A stretch of DNA of 6,763 nucleotides from Verrucomicrobiia bacterium (GCA_947460915.1 CANHKJ010000174.1:1-6763); one strand, 5' to 3'. Positions 1 through 6,319 are shown, numbered from the stretch's first letter. A program made the numbers and translations. Notes: generated by a model from the letters alone, not told the origin.

Positions 1-1047
1 ATCAAATCACTGGAAGCCGAGGCTGAAAAAAGCAAAGATGCCGAACTCGTTGACGCGGCGCAAAAGGCCATCGTTGCGATCGATAGCCATATTTCCTCGA
101 TCAATGCCGTGGGCACCGCCTTTCGCGGACTTTCACTTGGCTCGGTGCTGCTAGTTGTTGCCATCGGACTTGCGATCACCTTTGGATTGATGGGCATCAT
201 CAACATGGCTCACGGCGAACTGATTGCTGTGGGTGCTTATACCACATACATGATTCAAAACATTTTCGCCGCTGGGCTGCAGCTCTCGCCGTTTGGCATG
301 TCGATCTCGATCCCGGGAATGAATCTTGCCTCGGGCGGAAATCTGTATTTCATCATCGCACTGCCTGCGTCTTTTCTCGCAGCCGCTTTGGTTGGCCTTT
401 TGTTAGAGCGATCGATCATTCGTTTTCTCTATCGCCGACCTTTGGAATCTCTGCTCGCCACATGGGGCATTTCGCTGGTGATGCAGCAACTTTTCCGCCT
501 GATTTTTGGAGCGAACAATGTGCAGGTATCGAGCCCCGATTGGCTCTCAGGCAACTGGACATTTAACGATGTGATTTTCGGCTGGAACCGCGTCTTTGTG
601 ATCGGTTTTGCGATCTTGATCATCGTCGTGACGTGGCTGGTGATTAACAAAACGCAGCTCGGATTGTTGATTCGTGCGGTGATGCAAAATCGCAACATGG
701 CCGCGTGTATGGGCATTCGCACCGAGCGCGTCAACATGATGACTTTCGCCTTTGGCTGCGGACTCGCAGGACTTGCTGGCGCCTTTCTCTCCCAGATTGG
801 CAACGTCGGGCCATCGCTCGGGCAAAACTACATCGTCGATGCGTTCATGACGGTGGTCGTCGGTGGCGTGGGCAACATTCTCGGCACAGTCATCAGCGCG
901 CTGGGCATCGGTATCGCAGATCAGACACTACAACAATATCTCGGCAATCCTGTGATCGGGAAAATTCTCGTTCTCGGAGCCATTATCCTCTTCCTGCAAT
1001 GGCGTCCCGCCGGACTTTTTGTAACCCGCTCACGCAGCCTCGACTAA
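1..1047 (+). CDS. urtB: Urea ABC transporter permease UrtB (5' end cut off by window)
   Basis: Inner-membrane permease of the branched-chain amino acid/urea ABC family (LivH-like), which with UrtC forms the channel for urea. The reading frame is open from base 1, giving 348 visible residues and no true start. Visible residues 1-36 are a charged helical stretch ending in AIVAIDSHISSINAVG, which matches the join between the long N-terminal extra-membrane domain of UrtB and its permease domain. The permease begins near residue 40 (GLSLGSVLL), followed by the hallmark GLAITFGLMGIINMAHGE (57-73) and GAYTTYM. Later come TWGISLVMQQLFRLIFG, the cytoplasmic coupling-loop region NRNMAACMGIRTERVN, and GVGNILGT. 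Full-length UrtB is usually about 500 residues or more, so perhaps a third is missing to the left. The GTG at 109 would be a false start. The stop lies 4 nt before urtC, so the two are cotranscribed. The family call is firm. Confidence 0.95.
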   Translation: MKSLEAEAEKSKDAELVDAAQKAIVAIDSHISSINAVGTAFRGLSLGSVLLVVAIGLAITFGLMGIINMAHGELIAVGAYTTYMIQNIFAAGLQLSPFGMSISIPGMNLASGGNLYFIIALPASFLAAALVGLLLERSIIRFLYRRPLESLLATWGISLVMQQLFRLIFGANNVQVSSPDWLSGNWTFNDVIFGWNRVFVIGFAILIIVVTWLVINKTQLGLLIRAVMQNRNMAACMGIRTERVNMMTFAFGCGLAGLAGAFLSQIGNVGPSLGQNYIVDAFMTVVVGGVGNILGTVISALGIGIADQTLQQYLGNPVIGKILVLGAIILFLQWRPAGLFVTRSRSLD

Positions 1048-1051
1048 ACCA

Positions 1052-2209
1052 ATGACTACGTCACCCATCAGCAGCCGCATCAATGTCTCGCTGCTCATCG
1101 CCACTGCCATATTTCTCGTGATCATCATGCCTGCGCTCAATGCGTTTGGCGTGATCGAGAACTTTACGCTCAATCTTTGGGGGAAATATTTGTGCTACGG
1201 CATCCTCGCGATTTCCATCGATTTGCTTTGGGGCTACACCGGATTGTTATGTCTTGGACAAGCGCTTTTCTTCACACTGGGCGGCTACATGATGGGCATG
1301 CATTTGATGCTGATGATTGGCAAGCTCGGCCAATACAAAAGTGATCTTCCGGACTTCATGGTATTCCTCGGTCACACGAAATTGCCATCGTTCTGGGAGC
1401 CGTTCTACTCCTTCCCCTTTGCTGCGGCGATGGTGCTGCTAGTACCGGGCCTGATCGCTTTCATCTTCGGCTATCTCGCTTTTCGTTCGCGCATCAAGGG
1501 AGTGTATTTTTCCATCCTCACCCAAGCGCTCACCTACGGTGCCGCCTTGTTGTTTTTCCGCAATGACATGCTGATGGGAGGAAACAATGGCTTCACTGAT
1601 TTCCGCTCGATGCTCGGCGCAAATCTTCGCGATCCAGGCACGCAACGGATTCTCTACATCGCCACAGCGTTGCTGTTAGTCGGTGTAATCGCGGGTTGCA
1701 AATGGCTCACGGCATCGCGTTTCGGACTAATTCAGCGGGCGATCCGTGACTCCGAAAACCGCGTGCTTTTTTCGGGCTACGCCACGGCAAGTTTCAAGCT
1801 TTTCATTTTCATTATCAGCGCGATGATTGCAGCCGTCGCCGGTGCTCTGTATGTGCCCCAAGTCGGCATCATCAATCCAAGCGAAATGACGCCAGACAAA
1901 TCGCTCGAAGCCGTAGTCTGGGTGGCGCTCGGCGGCCGCGGCACCTTGGTAGGGCCCGTTGTCGGTGCGGTATCGGTCAATGCGCTGAAAAGCTGGGCCA
2001 CCCGCGCTTATCCCGATCTCTGGTTGATCATTCTCGGCGGCGCTTTTGTGCTAGTAGTCATGTTTATGCCCAAAGGCATCGTCGGCATTCCCTCTCAGAT
2101 CAGCGGAATCATTAGTCGCATCCGCAATCGATCAGCAGCAAAAGACGAAGCCAAAGTCGCCGCAGAACTCAAAAAAGCATCACCGACTTCACCCATCATC
2201 GACCCATGA
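1052..2209 (+). CDS. urtC: Urea ABC transporter permease UrtC
   Basis: Second inner-membrane permease of the urea transporter (LivM-like), partner of UrtB. It has 385 residues, normal for the family. Many hydrophobic segments are visible. The conserved stretch LLWGYTGLLCLGQALFFTLGGY lies near residues 58-79, and the coupling-loop region SRFGLIQRAIRDSENRVLFSGY is followed by FKLFIFIISAMIAAVAGALY. The C-terminal family motif VVWVALGGRGTLVGPVVGA and PKGIVGI close the membrane part. The last ~35 residues are a polar, Lys/Ala-rich tail, probably cytoplasmic. The ATG at 1052 lies 4 nt after the urtB stop and leaves a sensible first membrane helix; no Shine-Dalgarno is visible. The stop TGA overlaps the urtD ATG as ATGA, indicating translational coupling. 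Confidence 0.95.
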   Translation: MTTSPISSRINVSLLIATAIFLVIIMPALNAFGVIENFTLNLWGKYLCYGILAISIDLLWGYTGLLCLGQALFFTLGGYMMGMHLMLMIGKLGQYKSDLPDFMVFLGHTKLPSFWEPFYSFPFAAAMVLLVPGLIAFIFGYLAFRSRIKGVYFSILTQALTYGAALLFFRNDMLMGGNNGFTDFRSMLGANLRDPGTQRILYIATALLLVGVIAGCKWLTASRFGLIQRAIRDSENRVLFSGYATASFKLFIFIISAMIAAVAGALYVPQVGIINPSEMTPDKSLEAVVWVALGGRGTLVGPVVGAVSVNALKSWATRAYPDLWLIILGGAFVLVVMFMPKGIVGIPSQISGIISRIRNRSAAKDEAKVAAELKKASPTSPIIDP

Positions 2210-2976
2210 GCCAGAAACCATTTCTCCTCGCCGCCGAGGGACTGAACAAAAACTTCGATGGCTACAAAGCCATCAACGATCTGAATTTTTATCTGGATGA
2301 AGGTGAGTTGCGCACAGTCATTGGTCCGAATGGTGCAGGCAAAACAACCTTTCTCGATTTGATCACGGGTCGCACCAAACCCGATGAAGGAACTTTGCTC
2401 TGGGATGATGCCAAACATGATCTTCTCAAGCTCAACGAGTATCAAATCTATCGTCTCGGCATCGGTCGGAAATTTCAAACGCCGACGGTCTACAACGATC
2501 ACACGGTGACCGAAAATCTGATCCTATCGCTCGCAGGATCGCGAGGCATTTGGCATAGCCTCTTTGGAAAAATTACTTCAGATCAACGCGATCGCATGGC
2601 CGACATTTTGACCACTATCAAGCTCACCGATCATGCACTACGCAAAGCTGGAACCCTTGCTCACGGACAAAAGCAATGGCTCGAAATCGGCATGCTGCTT
2701 GCTCAAGAAGCGCGCTTGTTATTAGTCGATGAACCCGCCGCTGGCATGACCGATGAAGAAACCTATCGCACGGGTGAGCTTTTGTTATCTCTTGCAGGAA
2801 AACATACCATCATCGTCATCGAGCACGACATGACCTTCGTTCGACAAATTTCACAAGATAGAAAAGTCACCGTGCTGCACCAAGGCCATGTGCTTTGTGA
2901 AGGTCCTGTCGATCAAGTGCAAAACGACGAGCGCGTGATCGAAGTCTATCTCGGTCGCAAATCCAAAACCGCCTAA
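2206..2976 (+). CDS. urtD: Urea ABC transporter ATPase UrtD
   Basis: Cytoplasmic ATPase subunit (LivG-like) that powers urea import together with UrtE. It has 256 residues, full length. Walker A is GPNGAGKT (40-47), the Q-loop is at FQTPTVY (90-96), the signature is LAHGQKQWLEIGM (151-163), Walker B with the catalytic glutamate is LLLVDEP (171-177), and the H-loop is in VIEHDM (204-209, His207). The signature reads L-A-H-G-Q rather than LSGGQ. The HGQKQWLEIGM form is what I know from UrtD proteins, so it separates UrtD from LivG rather than marking a defect. The ATG overlaps the urtC stop (ATGA). The next gene, urtE, starts 16 nt after the stop. Confidence 0.96.
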   Translation: MSQKPFLLAAEGLNKNFDGYKAINDLNFYLDEGELRTVIGPNGAGKTTFLDLITGRTKPDEGTLLWDDAKHDLLKLNEYQIYRLGIGRKFQTPTVYNDHTVTENLILSLAGSRGIWHSLFGKITSDQRDRMADILTTIKLTDHALRKAGTLAHGQKQWLEIGMLLAQEARLLLVDEPAAGMTDEETYRTGELLLSLAGKHTIIVIEHDMTFVRQISQDRKVTVLHQGHVLCEGPVDQVQNDERVIEVYLGRKSKTA

Positions 2977-2992
2977 CAATTTTCCACACTTT

Positions 2993-3715
2993 ATGCCTAC
3001 GATCCTTACCCAGGAAAGCCTTGCCATCAACGATCTCCGCCTTTCAATTTCTGGAAGTGCCATTCTGCGCGGCGTGACTTTGACCATTCGGCCCAACACC
3101 GTGTTTTGTTTAATGGGGCGAAATGGCGTCGGCAAAAGCACCACATTGAAGGCACTGATGGGCCTCCTGCCGATCGAATCAGGCAACATCGCGTTTCTTG
3201 GTAACTCGATCGAGCGTCTTCCCACGGCAAGCCGTGCACGCATCGGTCTCGGCTACGTGCCACAAGGTCGTGATATTTTTCCTCACCTTACTGTTTTGGA
3301 AAATCTCTTCATCGGTGCACGGGCTCAAGGCATCAAGCCCGACTCCGCAGCCACGGATCGTGTTTTTACGCTATTCCCGATCATCAAAGAATTTCTCAAA
3401 CGCAAAGGCGGCATGCTTTCGGGAGGCCAACAACAACAACTCGCCATTGCCCGCGTCTTGCTCACCAATCCGAAATTGCTGATCCTCGATGAACCAACCG
3501 AAGGCATTCAGCCTAACATCATCGACCAAATCGGCGAGGCCATTCGCCTACTGCGCAATGAAGATGGCATGAGCATCCTGCTCGTTGAGCAATATCTCGA
3601 TTTCTGCAAAGAGCTCGGTGATGATTTTGCGATCCTCGAACGCGGTGCCGTATCAGCAGCGGGCACCATGCCCCAGCTCACCGACGAGGTCGTTCGCGAA
3701 TACCTCACCGTCTAA
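2993..3715 (+). CDS. urtE: Urea ABC transporter ATPase UrtE
   Basis: Second ATPase subunit (LivF-like), expected to pair with UrtD below the UrtBC permease. It has 240 residues, full length. Walker A is GRNGVGKST (42-50), the Q-loop is in YVPQGRDIFPHLTVLENL (88-105), the signature is LSGGQQQQLAIAR (142-154), and Walker B is LLILDEPTEGIQP (162-174). EPTEGIQP and GRNGVGK are typical of UrtE. The usual H-loop histidine is a glutamine here (LLVEQYLDF, Gln199), as in LivF/UrtE relatives known to me, so this is a family trait. The start at 2993 follows urtD by 16 nt with no Shine-Dalgarno; the nine bases CACTTTATG at this start recur at the small gene's start at 6320. A strong terminator 20 nt after the stop ends the urtBCDE unit. 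Confidence 0.95.
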   Translation: MPTILTQESLAINDLRLSISGSAILRGVTLTIRPNTVFCLMGRNGVGKSTTLKALMGLLPIESGNIAFLGNSIERLPTASRARIGLGYVPQGRDIFPHLTVLENLFIGARAQGIKPDSAATDRVFTLFPIIKEFLKRKGGMLSGGQQQQLAIARVLLTNPKLLILDEPTEGIQPNIIDQIGEAIRLLRNEDGMSILLVEQYLDFCKELGDDFAILERGAVSAAGTMPQLTDEVVREYLTV

Positions 3716-3735
3716 CATTTTCCCAGTTTTCCAAT

Positions 3736-3772
3736 AAAAAAGCCCTATGCGAAATCTGCATGGGGCTTTTTT
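3736..3772 (+). terminator. Intrinsic terminator after urtE
   Basis: A 15-bp stem (3736-3750 with 3758-3772) has one T-G wobble (3746/3762) and a 7-base loop (3751-3757). The stem contains GCCC/GGGC and is flanked by A6 on the left and T6 on the right, so it could terminate from either side. It lies 20 nt after the urtE stop and separates urtBCDE from the outer-membrane gene. Confidence 0.9.
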
Positions 3773-3805
3773 CATGAATGAAATTACTAATAATTTGATT
3801 CATGC

Positions 3806-3853
3806 ATGATATAAATTAATTGATTCTCACCAAAATCGATTAATATAAATCAT
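3806..3853. promoter_or_regulatory. Long imperfect inverted repeat, possible activator or operator site
   Basis: Two 20-base arms (3806-3825 and 3834-3853) flank an 8-base spacer. Seventeen positions pair as Watson-Crick, one is a T/G mismatch (3821/3838), and two are A/A mismatches. The innermost block (ATTAATTGATT against AATCGATTAAT) is the best conserved. It sits about 65-115 bp upstream of the sigma-54-like promoter at 3919, the usual range for an enhancer-binding activator. It has no following T-run, so it is not a terminator. The AT-rich setting raises the odds of chance pairing. Confidence 0.45.
3820..3849 (+). promoter_or_regulatory. Weak sigma-70-like promoter candidate
   Basis: TTGATT (3820-3825; 4 of 6 with TTGACA) and TATAAA (3844-3849; 5 of 6 with TATAAT) are 18 bases apart. 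The pair lies inside the inverted repeat at 3806-3853, so a regulator bound there would block it. Such matches are common in AT-rich DNA, so this is only a possible basal promoter for the outer-membrane gene. Confidence 0.25.
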
Positions 3854-3897
3854 AATTGCTGGAAAAAACTTATGATACATCAATAAATGTCACATTT

Positions 3898-3913
3898 TGA
3901 AACAATTGATTCA
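3898..3913. promoter_or_regulatory. 16-bp palindrome next to the sigma-54-like promoter
   Basis: TGAAACAATTGATTCA is self-complementary except for one symmetric pair of positions (3902 and 3909). It ends five bases before the -24 element. It includes the third copy of TTGATTC in this gap (others at 3795-3801 and 3820-3826); the 10-mer TTGATTCATG occurs twice (3795-3804 and 3906-3915). It may be a regulator site. No protein can be named from the sequence. Confidence 0.35.
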
Positions 3914-3918
3914 TGTGC

Positions 3919-3934
3919 TGGCACGCTGAATGCT
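3919..3934 (+). promoter_or_regulatory. Sigma-54 (-24/-12) promoter for the outer-membrane gene and urtA
   Basis: TGGCACGCTGAATGCT matches TGGCACG-N4-TTGC at 10 of 11 defined positions. The obligatory GG (3920-3921) and GC (3932-3933) are exactly 10 bases apart. Transcription would begin near 3945, leaving a leader of about 54 nt before the ATG at 3999 and excluding the in-frame ATG at 3930. Sigma-54 control with an NtrC-type activator is established for nitrogen-scavenging genes in many bacteria, which fits the urea genes. The activator itself is not in the window. Confidence 0.7.
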
Positions 3935-3998
3935 TTGGATGATTTATGGAGACGATTTCACAAGAGATCGTTCACCTTCACAACGAAACAGCATACTA

Positions 3999-4823
3999 AT
4001 GAAAATGAAAAACTATCGCAACAAATTCCAAACATCCATCCTTGCCTTGGCACTTGCCACAGGTGTGTCACAAGCTGGAACCACCGAAGAAACAACCATG
4101 ACCACAGCTCCTGCTGATGACGTAGTTTCTGGTGTTCTCAAACTTGATTACAATTCTCACTTCATCTCCTACGGAGCTGATGTTTGGAACGATGGTGCTT
4201 CCCTGTCCGATCCGACTTTCAATCCCATGTTGGAGTTGGCCTTTGCTCTGCCATCAAATTTCACCTTCACCCTCGGTTCGTGGATGGATGTGAACAACAA
4301 AGTTGACAGCGCAATCGGTGGCTCTCTGCAAGAGGTCGACGTTTGGGCTGGCCTGGCTTATACCTACGAAAAACTTACTGTCAGCGCTACATACCAATCC
4401 TGGATGTATGCTAATGACGACGAGAAAATCCTCGACGTGAAATTCGCCTATGATTGCCTTCTTGCCCCATCGTTGACGATTCACCATCGTCTCGATCAAG
4501 GCGCAGCGGCAGGCAACGAAGGCACCATTTTGGTTCTGGGCGTCTCCCACAGCATTGAAACAGGTCCAGTCACATTTTCCTTCCCCGTCAATGTCGCCTA
4601 TTTCCTCGATGGTGATTTCCACGGCGGCTCTGACGAAGGCGTAGGCTACGCATCCGTAGGTGCTCAGGCAGCAGTGCCACTTGCACCTGTGATCGACGAA
4701 GCCTTTGGTGATTGGACTCTCAACGCCGGTGCTACCTATTACTTCACTGATGACGAAATCATTCCGAACAACGACGAAAAGGATTTGCTGACCGCTAACG
4801 TCGGTCTCGCCTTATCGTTCTAA
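3999..4823 (+). CDS. Outer-membrane beta-barrel protein, putative urea-cluster porin
   Basis: A 274-residue protein, not assigned to a named family with certainty. Residues 1-26 (MKMKNYRNKFQTSILALALATGVSQA) are a clear Sec signal peptide: basic start, hydrophobic core, SQA cleavage site. The mature part has alternating short beta-strand-like segments such as LKLDYNSHFISYGADVW, NFTFTLGSWMDVNNK, EVDVWAGLAYTYEKLTVSATYQSW and LNAGATYYF, with Gly/Asp/Asn-rich turns. It ends in TANVGLALSF; a C-terminal Phe after alternating hydrophobics is the usual signal for outer-membrane insertion. The architecture recalls the small TorF-type putative porins, but I cannot confirm homology. Its place behind a sigma-54-like promoter and ahead of urtA suggests that it passes urea or a related small solute across the outer membrane; this is inference. 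The frame extends upstream to an ATG at 3930, but that start lies inside the promoter and would spoil the signal peptide. Confidence 0.82.
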   Translation: MKMKNYRNKFQTSILALALATGVSQAGTTEETTMTTAPADDVVSGVLKLDYNSHFISYGADVWNDGASLSDPTFNPMLELAFALPSNFTFTLGSWMDVNNKVDSAIGGSLQEVDVWAGLAYTYEKLTVSATYQSWMYANDDEKILDVKFAYDCLLAPSLTIHHRLDQGAAAGNEGTILVLGVSHSIETGPVTFSFPVNVAYFLDGDFHGGSDEGVGYASVGAQAAVPLAPVIDEAFGDWTLNAGATYYFTDDEIIPNNDEKDLLTANVGLALSF

Positions 4824-4856
4824 TTTTTCTGTGTCCTTATCTTCATAGCGTTAACT

Positions 4857-4903
4857 GGGTGGGAAGGTCAGTTTCGATCCCCCCACTACTGATCGTCCCA
4901 CCC
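4857..4903 (+). other. Hairpin between the outer-membrane gene and urtA
   Basis: GGGTGGGA (4857-4864) pairs perfectly with TCCCACCC (4896-4903). After one A/G mismatch, GGTCAG (4866-4871) pairs with CTGATC (4889-4894) with one G-T wobble. The loop is 17 bases and C-rich. What follows is AAACATTTC, not a T-run, so it is a poor intrinsic terminator. A stable intercistronic hairpin here could protect or process the mRNA and set a different level for urtA than for the upstream gene. I found no convincing separate promoter in 4824-4964 and no GG-N10-GC sigma-54 site. Confidence 0.65.
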
Positions 4904-4964
4904 AAACATTTCTGGTTATCTCATTTCTCCAACTGCTTCTCAAAAACAACAACAAAGTACCATC

Positions 4965-6212
4965 ATGATCAATCGAATTATTCCATCCGCTCTTGCGGCA
5001 TTCTCTCTCCTAGGTTCCTCCGTTCAGGCTGAGGAAACGGTCAAAGTGGGCGTGCTTCACTCGCTCTCTGGCACCATGGCCATCAGTGAAACATCCCTTC
5101 GTGACGTATTGCTTTTCACCTTTGACGAAATCAACGCCGCAGGTGGCGTTATGGGCAAAAAAATCGAACCCGTCGTGGTCGATGGTGCCTCGAACTGGCC
5201 GCTTTTCGCTGAAAAAGCGAAACAGCTTCTCGATCAGGACAAAGTCTCCGTAACCTTCGGTTGCTGGACTTCGGTAAGTCGTAAATCCGTTCTTCCGGTA
5301 TTCGAAGAAAAGAAAGGCTTGCTATTCTACCCCGTGCAATACGAGGGCGAAGAAATGTCTCCTAACATTTTCTATACCGCCGAAGCCGTCAATCAACAAG
5401 CCACTCCTGCCGTCGATTACATGTTGGAAGAAGGTAAGAAGAAATTCTATTTGATCGGCTCCGACTACGTTTATCCACAAACCACCAACTTGATTCTCTT
5501 GGAGTATCTCTTGAGCAAAGGTGTGCCTCTCGAAAACATCGGCGGCGGCTTCACCAAAGATGCTTCTGGCAAGATCATTTCTGCTGGCAAATACACACCA
5601 TTTGGCCATACCGACTACCAACAAATCATCTCAGAGATCAAGCAATTCGCCGCTAGCGGTGACGCCTGCATCATCAACACTCTGAACGGTGACACCAACG
5701 TGCCATTCTTCAAAGAGTATGCCGCAGCTGGTCTTGATGCCGAATCCTGCCCCGTCGTGAGCTTCTCGGTCTCCGAGGACGAATTCCGCGGTCTGCCTGC
5801 AAGCCAACTTGTCGGTCAACTCGGTTGCTGGACGTATTTCCAATCGATCAAGAGCCCCGCAAATGAAAAATTCACCACAGCCTTCCAAGCATGGCTGGCT
5901 AAGTCAGAAGTTCCCGGCATCGTCAAAGAAGGTCGTGTGACTTGCTCGCCAATGGTTCTTTCCTACAACGGTGTTTACCTCTGGAAAGCCGCTGTCGAAA
6001 AAGCAGGCAGCTTTGAGCCAGCCAAAGTGATGGCAGCTCTCAAGAGTGGCATCGCATTCGATGGCCCAGGCGGCACTGTAACTTCACAAGCCAATCACCA
6101 CCTTACCAAGAATGTCTATATCGGCGAAACACGCGCTGATGGACAATTCAAGATCCTCAAGGAATACAAAAACGTCGTTGGCGAGCCATTCCTCAAAGGC
6201 ACTTACAAATAA
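4965..6212 (+). CDS. urtA: Urea ABC transporter substrate-binding protein UrtA
   Basis: Periplasmic urea-binding protein that delivers urea to UrtBC. It has 415 residues, full length. Residues 1-22 (MINRIIPSALAAFSLLGSSVQA) form a Sec signal peptide cleaved after VQA. No lipobox cysteine is present, so it should be soluble in the periplasm. The mature protein starts EETVKVGVLHSLSGTMA, the standard fold start of the LivJ/UrtA family. Family hallmarks follow: FGCWTSVSRKSVLPVFE (98-114), GLLFYPVQYEGEE (118-130), IFYTAEAVNQQATPAVDY (135-152), SDYVYPQTTN (166-175), YTPFGHTDYQQI, LNGDTNVPFFKEY, VSFSVSEDEF and NHHLTKNVYIGE. Together these favour UrtA over LivJ; the related short-chain amide-binding proteins (FmdD/AmiC) are less likely given the urt and ureA context. 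No Shine-Dalgarno precedes the ATG. It lies 141 nt after the outer-membrane gene and ends in its own terminator, an unusual place because urtA normally precedes urtB. Confidence 0.95.
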   Translation: MINRIIPSALAAFSLLGSSVQAEETVKVGVLHSLSGTMAISETSLRDVLLFTFDEINAAGGVMGKKIEPVVVDGASNWPLFAEKAKQLLDQDKVSVTFGCWTSVSRKSVLPVFEEKKGLLFYPVQYEGEEMSPNIFYTAEAVNQQATPAVDYMLEEGKKKFYLIGSDYVYPQTTNLILLEYLLSKGVPLENIGGGFTKDASGKIISAGKYTPFGHTDYQQIISEIKQFAASGDACIINTLNGDTNVPFFKEYAAAGLDAESCPVVSFSVSEDEFRGLPASQLVGQLGCWTYFQSIKSPANEKFTTAFQAWLAKSEVPGIVKEGRVTCSPMVLSYNGVYLWKAAVEKAGSFEPAKVMAALKSGIAFDGPGGTVTSQANHHLTKNVYIGETRADGQFKILKEYKNVVGEPFLKGTYK

Positions 6213-6236
6213 TTCTTCAGTGTAGTAACTGTTCCC

Positions 6237-6268
6237 AACCATGCCCTCGAAAGAGGGCATGGTTTTTT
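6237..6268 (+). terminator. Intrinsic terminator after urtA
   Basis: A perfect 12-bp stem (AACCATGCCCTC, 6237-6248, with 6253-6264) is closed by a GAAA tetraloop. The T-run covers 6263-6268. It lies 24 nt after the urtA stop and should end the outer-membrane-gene/urtA transcript before the urease unit. Confidence 0.95.
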
Positions 6269-6275
6269 GTTACGT

Positions 6276-6291
6276 TGGCATTGCAAGTGCT
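6276..6291 (+). promoter_or_regulatory. Sigma-54-like promoter for the small gene and ureA
   Basis: TGGCATTGCAAGTGCT keeps GG (6277-6278) and GC (6289-6290) exactly 10 bases apart and matches 8 of 11 defined consensus positions. It begins 7 nt after the urtA terminator's T-run. Predicted transcription start is near 6302, about 18 nt before the ATG at 6320. It shares TGGCA and TGCT, in the same register, with the stronger site at 3919. Alone it could be chance; position and the matching partner raise confidence. Confidence 0.5.
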
Positions 6292-6319
6292 ATCATTTAA
6301 TTCACTCATACTTCACTTT

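Noticed and set aside
429..825. Overlapping minus-strand open frames opposite urtB
   Set aside because: They lie wholly opposite a strongly conserved permease, have low-complexity basic or His-rich translations, and resemble no family I know. They are shadows of urtB codon bias.
2095..2502. 135-residue minus-strand open frame across the urtC/urtD junction
   Set aside because: It runs antisense to the conserved urtC tail and the urtD Walker A region, with no plausible start signals or domain.
2656..2694. LAHGQ signature in UrtD as a defective ABC motif
   Set aside because: The HGQKQWLEIGM form is usual in UrtD proteins and all other ATPase motifs are intact.
3930..3998. Upstream in-frame ATG for the outer-membrane gene
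   Set aside because: It lies within the -24/-12 promoter and would put a charged, non-signal stretch ahead of a clean signal peptide that starts at 3999.
3773..3998. Possible small RNA or riboswitch in the AT-rich gap
   Set aside because: No conserved aptamer pattern or internal terminator was found; the structure seen fits protein-binding sites better.
3887..4117. 76-residue + frame in the urtE/outer-membrane-gene gap
   Set aside because: It begins upstream of the sigma-54-like promoter, overlaps the signal peptide of the real gene in another frame, and ends without any domain-like content.
6275..6319. Upstream TTG start for the small gene ahead of ureA
   Set aside because: It lies before the predicted promoter element and just after the urtA terminator; the ATG at 6320 follows the predicted transcription start.
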